The notes below the pieces were generated by a model, which searched no databases, was not told the DNA's origin, and was given only the letters and a program-made list of their open reading frames with translations. A program made the translations under genes and the position numbers. From NCBI GenBank assembly GCA_904420265.1, contig CAJFUU010000181.1, positions 1 through 5,161 of the forward strand: a stretch of DNA of 5,161 nucleotides, in the 5' to 3' direction. Below, piece by piece: positions 1 to 3,763 of this stretch. This DNA is from an uncultured Clostridia bacterium (lineage in GTDB: Bacteria; Bacillota; Clostridia; Christensenellales; Aristaeellaceae). Position 1 is the stretch's first letter. Each line of letters begins with the position of its first letter.

Positions 1-3
1 AAA

Positions 4-47
4 CCTCCTGTCGCAGTTCCTATTCTACGACAGGAGGCCACTTTTTT
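4..47. terminator. Perfect 10-bp hairpin with flanking T-tract, probable intrinsic terminator
   Basis: CCTCCTGTCG at 4-13 pairs perfectly with CGACAGGAGG at 28-37 around a 14-nt loop. On the plus strand six T residues follow at 42-47, four bases after the stem. On the minus strand the stem is followed by TTT before the window ends. It could end transcription of a plus-strand gene left of the window, of the minus-strand LysR gene (about 215 nt after its stop), or both. The large loop and the gap before the T-tract make it less than ideal, so the direction is left open. Confidence 0.6.
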
Positions 48-76
48 CCTTTGTCCGTTGCTTGGGGTACTGTCCA

Positions 77-231
77 AAGAAATCAGAGGCAATTTTCGCT
101 TCCTGCCTCAGCCGCACTGGCAGTCTGCGGTCGCTTGCGTCTGTGCAAGAATTCTTGGCTGCAAGTCTGCTTCCTTGTCTTGCAGGCTTTCTCATCACTC
201 TGTCAGACTGTTGGCTTTGTCAACATTTTGA
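77..231 (+). repeat. Intergenic repeat, copy A (155 bp)
   Basis: This stretch matches 1732-1886 in the same orientation and over the same length, with no gaps; a hand count gives 128 of 155 identical positions. The best conserved parts are the left edge (AAGAAATCAG then GGCAATTTTCGCTTCCTGC), the middle (CGTCTGTGCAAG, CTGCAAGT, TGCTTCCTT) and the right edge (TTGTCAACATTTTGA). Near the right edge TGTTGGC-TTT-GTCAACA can form a small hairpin. The copy ends 20 bp from the LysR stop codon, so it would lie in that gene's 3' untranslated region. It carries no convincing reading frame. Dispersed repeat or conserved RNA element are both possible. Confidence 0.85.
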
Positions 232-251
232 CCGCCGGCATGGCTGGAACT

Positions 252-1196
252 TTACTGCAAATCGCGGCGGTCGCCAAAGGCGATGTCGTTGCGGGCGTCA
301 AAAAGTTTGTCGATGAAGAGCCGGTCGTACTCGTTGAGCGTGTAGCGGCGCGGATAGATGAGTATATCGCGGTAACGGCGGTTGGACGGGCATTTTTTTT
401 GCAAAAGCCCCCACGGTTCCAGCACGCGGCGCGGCTCGGGCGAGGTCCACATATAGGTGCCGGGCACGCGGCTGAGGAATTCAAACTGCGCCGCGCGTTC
501 GTAGATGAGTATGCGGCGGTTTTCACAGTCGCCCGGCCGGTGCGCCGTGCGCGGCAACGAAGAAAGATGCGGCACGGTTTTGTCGCCGTGGGTCAGTTCG
601 ATATAGTCCTCCAGGCGCGTGGGATCAAGCGGATCCATGGTTGCTAGCGGATGTTCGCGGGAGAGAAGCACCTCGTAATCATATTCCCAAAGCTGTTCAA
701 AGGTCAGTTCCTTTTCGTCAAGAAAATCGAGGAAATGCGATTCGTGCTGCACGCGGTAGCGGATGATGCCGATGCGGAAACGCCCGGAAAGCACGTTGTT
801 CACCGTCTGGACGGAATTGGTTTCTTTAATACTCAGGCGCATGTCGCCGTGGGGGTCCAGCGCGGCGATAAAGCGCGATACCCCGTCGGCAATGTAGCTG
901 CCGCGCGGCATGGAGAGCGAAAAGCGCTGCACATGGTCGCGCCGGTCGTCCTTGAGGGCCTCCATTTGCCCAATTTGCATAAGCACGCTGCGCGCCAATT
1001 TGAGGAATTCCTCCCCCTTGCGCGTGGGCACAACGCCGCGCGAGGTGCGTTCAAACACCGTAAAGCCCAAGGCGTCTTCCAATTCGCGGATTGCCTTGCT
1101 GAGGTTGGGCTGCGCCATATAGAGATTTTCCGCGGCCTGCGAGATGGAGCCGGTGCGCTCGACCTCGATGGCGTATTTAAACTGGATGGTATTCAT
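252..1196 (-). CDS. LysR-family transcriptional regulator
   Basis: The 314-residue product has the usual length and layout of a LysR-type regulator. An N-terminal winged helix-turn-helix spans about residues 1-60, with the recognition region GSISQAAENLYMAQPNLSKA followed by IRELEDALGFTVFER and a TRKGEEFL segment, all typical of the family. A linker helix (about 62-88) leads into a periplasmic-binding-protein-like effector domain (about 90-300). Such proteins act as tetramers in the cytoplasm and often control their own gene and a neighbour. The ATG start is fixed by a GGAGGT site five bases upstream and a consensus promoter. No divergent partner gene lies within 700 bp, so the target is unknown. 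A run of eight A residues in the coding strand (plus-strand T run at 393-400) encodes Lys267-Lys268. The family assignment is secure, but the effector and subfamily are not recognisable by eye. Confidence 0.93.
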   Translation of the reverse strand: MNTIQFKYAIEVERTGSISQAAENLYMAQPNLSKAIRELEDALGFTVFERTSRGVVPTRKGEEFLKLARSVLMQIGQMEALKDDRRDHVQRFSLSMPRGSYIADGVSRFIAALDPHGDMRLSIKETNSVQTVNNVLSGRFRIGIIRYRVQHESHFLDFLDEKELTFEQLWEYDYEVLLSREHPLATMDPLDPTRLEDYIELTHGDKTVPHLSSLPRTAHRPGDCENRRILIYERAAQFEFLSRVPGTYMWTSPEPRRVLEPWGLLQKKCPSNRRYRDILIYPRRYTLNEYDRLFIDKLFDARNDIAFGDRRDLQ

Positions 1197-1201
1197 CGCA
1201 G

Positions 1202-1207
1202 ACCTCC
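1202..1207 (-). promoter_or_regulatory. Ribosome binding site of the LysR gene
   Basis: Read on the minus strand, GGAGGT lies five bases before the ATG at 1194-1196. This near-perfect Shine-Dalgarno match supports the chosen start. Confidence 0.85.
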
Positions 1208-1220
1208 GTTTTCACATTCT

Positions 1221-1249
1221 ATTATAACGCCTTTTGCGCGGCCGGTCAA
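1221..1249 (-). promoter_or_regulatory. Sigma-70/SigA-type promoter of the LysR gene
   Basis: On the minus strand TTGACC (1244-1249) serves as the -35 box and TATAAT (1221-1226) as a perfect -10 box, with exactly 17 bp between them. Transcription would start near 1214, giving a leader of about 17 nt that holds just the ribosome binding site. This is the clearest promoter in the window. Confidence 0.85.
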
Positions 1250-1254
1250 CCGGC
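1241..1254. promoter_or_regulatory. Palindromic candidate operator over the LysR -35 box
   Basis: GCCGGT-CA-ACCGGC is a perfect 6+2+6 inverted repeat that contains the whole -35 hexamer. It lies upstream of the predicted transcription start, so it would act as DNA rather than as an RNA hairpin. A protein bound here would block RNA polymerase, which suits negative autoregulation, common among LysR regulators. It lacks the classical T-N11-A form, so the binding protein could also be a different regulator. Confidence 0.5.
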
Positions 1255-1598
1255 GTTCGCGGGAGAAGATGGCTTGCAAAGGGATTTAAAGCCGTCCGGC
1301 CCGGTTTTCGGAAGCTATGGGGATTTTTCCCGGTTTGCCAACGGTATAACCCGGGCTCGGTCGCAAAGGCCAGAGTCCGCCGCTTTTGAAGCAGTCGGAA
1401 GCTTGCGATGCAAGGAGCCTCGTCAGGTTGGGGCATTGCGCGGGCGATGCGGGGCGGATGACGCGGCTGGCGAAAGTAAAAACGGGTGGAGACGGCGACC
1501 GCAAACATGGCCTGTCCTGTGGGGAAGGGTTATAGAGCAACGCCTTTCGGCGCGAAGGGTTGTGGCGAAACCTTGCCACTTTGTCAAATAGCGAAGTT
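1255..1598. other. Gene-free GC-rich stretch of unknown role
   Basis: No gene can be supported here. Several short reading frames overlap on both strands, but none has a ribosome binding site, a recognisable domain or a plausible composition. They are rich in Arg, Pro and Ser, as chance frames in GC-rich DNA are. Small inverted repeats are visible, such as CCCGGTT (1329-1335) with AACCCGGG (1348-1355, one bulged C), and CGCC-TTTC-GGCG in 1545-1556. CTTTGTCAA at 1579-1587 matches the right edge of the 155-bp repeats. It may belong to a larger repeat or a structured RNA, but no known RNA family was recognised. Confidence 0.5.
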
Positions 1599-1680
1599 TG
1601 CTCGTCAGTCGCGCTTGCAGCCAGTGGTCGCCTTCGGCCATATAAGTTCCTTGTCTGCAAGCTGGCCCTCTATCTTGCGG
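1599..1680 (+). repeat. Divergent partial copy of the intergenic repeat (copy C)
   Basis: The order of short words follows the central part of copies A and B: TTGCAG, then GGTCGCCTTCGG (copy A: GGTCGCTTGCG), then CCTTGTCTGCAAG (copy B: CTTTGTCTGCAAG), then TCTTGCGG (copy A: TCTTGCAGG). At least one gap is needed, and identity is clearly lower than between A and B. The left and right edges of the full repeat are not present in place. It may be an older, decayed copy or a module shared by a composite element. Confidence 0.5.
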
Positions 1681-1707
1681 ACATCGGAGCGCTGACAAAG
1701 CCCGCAA

Positions 1708-1754
1708 GCGCAAAAATTGCCCTGATTAAAGAAGAAATCAGCGGCAATTTTCGC
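1708..1754. repeat. Long interrupted hairpin at the left edge of repeat copy B
   Basis: AAAATTGCC (1713-1721) plus CTGATT (1722-1727) pair with AATCAG (1736-1741) plus GGCAATTTT (1743-1751), leaving one bulged C at 1742 and an 8-nt loop. GCG (1708-1710) and CGC (1752-1754) extend the stem across a 2-nt bulge. The right arm is the left edge of copy B; copy A lacks the matching left arm. Read on the minus strand, GCC-CTGATT/AATCAG-GGC is followed by AATTTTTG, so it could act as a terminator about 170 nt after the upstream transpeptidase gene. It could equally be an element terminus. Confidence 0.6.
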
Positions 1755-1886
1755 TTCCTGCGTCGGCTGTAGTTGCAGTTTTCAATCGCTTACGTCTGTG
1801 CAAGGCCCTTTGTCTGCAAGTTTGCTTCCTTGCTTTATAGGTTTTCTCATCACTCTGGCAGTCTGTTGACTTTGTCAACATTTTGA
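1732..1886 (+). repeat. Intergenic repeat, copy B (155 bp)
   Basis: Ungapped partner of copy A at 77-231, same orientation and length. The right edge holds a perfect small hairpin, TGTTGAC-TTT-GTCAACA, within 1865-1881; copy A keeps it with one wobble pair. The right edge abuts the stem-loop that follows the secreted transpeptidase gene, whose stop is about 35 bp away. Base composition is more AT-rich than the neighbouring genes. No coding potential is apparent. Confidence 0.85.
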
Positions 1887-1911
1887 AGCCCCATCCTGCT
1901 GGACGGGGCTT
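1886..1911 (-). terminator. Stem-loop after the secreted L,D-transpeptidase gene, probable terminator
   Basis: On the minus strand AAGCCCCGTCC pairs with GGATGGGGCTT around the loop AGCA: 11 pairs, one of them G-U, starting 9 bases after the TAA stop. The minus-strand transcript keeps every pair, while the plus-strand copy has an A-C mismatch, which favours a role in the minus-strand RNA. However, no U-tract follows on the minus strand (CAAAATG follows), whereas GTTTT follows on the plus strand. It may be a weak or bidirectional terminator, or a 3'-end stabilising stem. Confidence 0.6.
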
Positions 1912-1920
1912 GTTTTACAG

Positions 1921-3627
1921 TTATTCCTGAACCACTACGGTGGTGCCGCGCGGGCAATTGTCGTAAATCCACTTGGCGTCGCTCACCGTCAGGCGCACGC
2001 AGCCGTGCGATTCGGCGCGGCCCAGACTTCGCGTGGAACCGCCGGAATTCTCGTTCGGCCGGCTGTAGGTGACCGAGTGGAACAGTATGCCGCCGACGAT
2101 ACGCGTGGCGTACTGCGCGTAACAGTCGAAATCCTTGAAGTAGTACCATCGTCCGCCGATGGCGCCGCCGGCCTGATAGGTGCCCAGCGGCGTGGGCGTA
2201 GAGGGCGCGCCGACGCAGCACTTGAGGGTGTTGATGCGCTCGCCATATCCGGCGCCCGTCCAGCGATAGACATAGACGCGGCGGTCGGAAATATCGACAA
2301 CCAGCTTGTAGGGGAAGACGTATTCCTCGCTTTCGATGGCGTTGGGGCTGAACAAAAGCGTTTGCGTTTGCTCGTCGGCCACGCCGGTCTGGTCAAGGTT
2401 GTTTTTGCGCTGGAAGTACTTCAGGGCGTTTTCCGTCAACGTGCCGAAAGCGCCGTCCACGCTGTAGAGGTAGCTGAGCTGATGCAGCCGCCGCTGCACG
2501 CGCTCCACTTCGCGGCCCTCGTCGCCGTTGCGCACGGTTTCGCGGTAGACGGTAAAGTTGTCCGCCTTGAAAAACTCCAGCATCGTATCGCTGATTTCAC
2601 CATCCGGCGCGTAGGGCGTGGGACTGGGCGTGGGGCTGGGCGTGGGCGCAAGAGTGGCGTCCACCACGCGTGGCTGTTCGCCCGGAGCCAATGAAGGCGT
2701 GGGTTCGGGCGTAGGCGTGGGCGTAGGCACAGGCGTGGGCGTGGGATTGGCTTCCAGATAAGCCTGATAATCCTCGTACTGATAGGTTTTGAATTCCTTG
2801 ACGGCGTCTTCAGTATCGTCGCCGTAATGGCCGTCCACCGAGCCTTCCAGGAAGCCCCACTCAGCCAGGCGCTGCTGGGCCAGCTCTATATCGCTGCCCT
2901 GCGCGCCGTTGGCACGCGGCGTGGGCGTGGGCGTGGGTTTGGGGGAAAGGTTGCCGCCGCCCAGCAACAGTTCGCGCGTTTGCGGGTCGGCCACGCCGGT
3001 GACGGTGAGGCCGTGCACTTCCTGAAACTCGGAAATGGCCGTTTCGGTGGCCGGGCCGAGCACGCCGTCGGCCACGCCGGTGAGATATGTAAGTTCAATC
3101 AGCTTGGTTTGAATGCCGAAGATCAGGTTGGATTCCGAAAAGAGCAGTTCGCGCGTTTCGGGATCGGCCACACCGGTGGCGGTGAGGCCGTACATTCGCT
3201 GAAAGACTTCCAGGGCCGCCTCGGTGGCTTGGCCGAGCACGCCGTCGGCCGTACCGGACATGACGCCCAATTCGATCAGCTTTTCCTGAATTTCGCTTAC
3301 GCCGATCTGCGCGACCGACAGGGCGGCCAGCGTTTCTTCATCGGCCACGCCGGTGGCCTCCAGGCCGTACATCTCCTGGAAGACGGCCACGGCGTCTTCC
3401 GTGCCGTCGCCAAAGTGGCCGTCGGCCTCGCCGGTGAGCAGGCCCAATTCAATCAGGCTTTCCTGAAGCTGCGCCACATCGCTTTCGCCGGCGCTGTCCA
3501 CCGAGCCGTTGGCAAGCGCGCCCTCGGGGATTTCTTCGGTCGGTTCGGGAGACTGCGTTTCCGCGACCGCGGCGCTGCCGCACAGCAGGCAGAGAATCAA
3601 AGCAAAGGAAAGGAACTTGCGAAACAA
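1921..3627 (-). CDS. Secreted L,D-transpeptidase (YkuD domain) with five peptidoglycan-binding repeats
   Basis: The 568-residue product probably forms 3-3 peptidoglycan cross-links or related acyl transfers outside the membrane. Residues 1-22 are a signal peptide (FRKF, then a hydrophobic stretch, probable cleavage after AVA) with no lipobox, so the protein should be released or wall-bound. Three full PG_binding_1-type repeats (about 50-104, 108-163, 168-222, each with a G-x-A-D-G and TGVAD core) precede a short Pro-Thr linker, a truncated fourth repeat (245-282), a long Pro-Thr-rich linker (294-340), a YAPDG module and a fifth repeat (about 370-426). The YkuD catalytic domain follows (about 438-566), with His517 in FHSV and SHGCVR at 540-545, Cys543 being the nucleophile. 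The TTG start is chosen for its signal peptide and the AAGGGG site eight bases upstream. It follows a paralogue on the same strand. Substrate specificity is inferred from the family only. Confidence 0.93.
   Translation of the reverse strand: MFRKFLSFALILCLLCGSAAVAETQSPEPTEEIPEGALANGSVDSAGESDVAQLQESLIELGLLTGEADGHFGDGTEDAVAVFQEMYGLEATGVADEETLAALSVAQIGVSEIQEKLIELGVMSGTADGVLGQATEAALEVFQRMYGLTATGVADPETRELLFSESNLIFGIQTKLIELTYLTGVADGVLGPATETAISEFQEVHGLTVTGVADPQTRELLLGGGNLSPKPTPTPTPRANGAQGSDIELAQQRLAEWGFLEGSVDGHYGDDTEDAVKEFKTYQYEDYQAYLEANPTPTPVPTPTPTPEPTPSLAPGEQPRVVDATLAPTPSPTPSPTPYAPDGEISDTMLEFFKADNFTVYRETVRNGDEGREVERVQRRLHQLSYLYSVDGAFGTLTENALKYFQRKNNLDQTGVADEQTQTLLFSPNAIESEEYVFPYKLVVDISDRRVYVYRWTGAGYGERINTLKCCVGAPSTPTPLGTYQAGGAIGGRWYYFKDFDCYAQYATRIVGGILFHSVTYSRPNENSGGSTRSLGRAESHGCVRLTVSDAKWIYDNCPRGTTVVVQE
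2608..2748. repeat. Low-complexity tract encoding the Pro-Thr-rich linker of the secreted transpeptidase
   Basis: On the plus strand the tract is built mostly of GGCGTG and GGCGTA-like hexamers in two blocks (about 2616-2650 and 2697-2750) with a unique stretch between them. It encodes Thr-Pro, Ser-Pro and Glu-Pro pairs of an extended, flexible linker. A smaller tract of the same kind at about 2914-2943 encodes a second short linker. Such tracts can change length by replication slippage. Confidence 0.8.
2962..3480 (-). repeat. Three tandem peptidoglycan-binding repeats (about 180 bp each)
   Basis: Three successive segments (about 3316-3480, 3139-3306 and 2962-3126) encode similar repeats of about 55 residues. 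Each shows a two-helix core with L-I-E-L near the start, a G-x-A-D-G turn, an A-(T/G)-E segment and a TGVAD-x-(E/Q)-T end. The DNA is recognisably similar too, especially between the second and third units, which suggests internal tandem duplication. The paralogue next door has only one full repeat in the same place. Confidence 0.85.
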
Positions 3628-3635
3628 AGGTCACA

Positions 3636-3641
3636 CCCCTT
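3636..3641 (-). promoter_or_regulatory. Ribosome binding site before the TTG start
   Basis: On the minus strand AAGGGG lies eight bases before the TTG at 3625-3627. A nearby ATG at 3641-3643 is out of frame with the signal peptide, so this site with the TTG is the best start. Confidence 0.65.
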
Positions 3642-3664
3642 CATGACAATGCTATACGTACACT

Positions 3665-3670
3665 ATTATA
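3665..3670 (-). promoter_or_regulatory. Probable -10 box of the secreted transpeptidase gene
   Basis: A perfect TATAAT lies on the minus strand 37 bp before the TTG start, in the only AT-rich part of the gap. No good -35 hexamer sits 16-18 bp upstream; TTGGCC (3693-3698) is 22 bp away, which is too far. An imperfect palindrome, ACAAA-A-TTTGT (3672-3682), lies directly upstream of the -10 box and might be a regulator site. The promoter may depend on an activator. Confidence 0.45.
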
Positions 3671-3728
3671 AACAAAATTTGTCGCTCTTTCGGGCCAAGA
3701 AAGTAAACATACGATTAAATATGTATCC

Positions 3729-3750
3729 GGGGGAGAGATTTCTCTCCCCC
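3729..3750 (-). terminator. Strong hairpin between the two transpeptidase genes, terminator-like
   Basis: GGGGGAGAGA (3729-3738) is the exact reverse complement of TCTCTCCCCC (3741-3750), giving a nine- to ten-pair GC-rich stem with a tiny loop, 13 bases after the stop of the upstream gene. No U-tract follows directly on the minus strand (GGATACATATTTAA follows). It may stop transcription inefficiently, allow some read-through into the next gene, or protect the 3' end of the first transcript. Confidence 0.55.
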
Positions 3751-3763
3751 AAGGCGGATCCAG

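Noticed and set aside
77..231. Repeat copy A as an insertion sequence
   Set aside because: No transposase frame, no terminal inverted repeats at both ends and no target duplication are visible; only a dispersed repeat can be supported.
51..1289. Two plus-strand open frames (51-647 and 651-1289)
   Set aside because: Both are antisense to the LysR gene or the repeat; no ribosome binding site or domain is visible.
1286..1713. Minus-strand open frames of about 96-124 codons in the gene-free stretch
   Set aside because: They overlap each other in different registers, are rich in Arg/Pro/Ser, lack credible ribosome binding sites and run into the repeats; more likely chance frames in repeated non-coding DNA.
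1865..1881. TTGACA on the minus strand at the repeat edge, a possible -35 box
   Set aside because: No -10 hexamer lies 16-18 bp downstream in either copy; the word is part of a small palindrome.
2608..2748. Repeated GGCGTG units as a possible CRISPR or iteron array
   Set aside because: The units are in frame and encode a Pro-Thr linker inside a clear gene; there are no spacers of constant length.
3641..3643. ATG upstream of the secreted transpeptidase as an alternative start
   Set aside because: It is out of frame with the signal peptide and overlaps the likely ribosome binding site.
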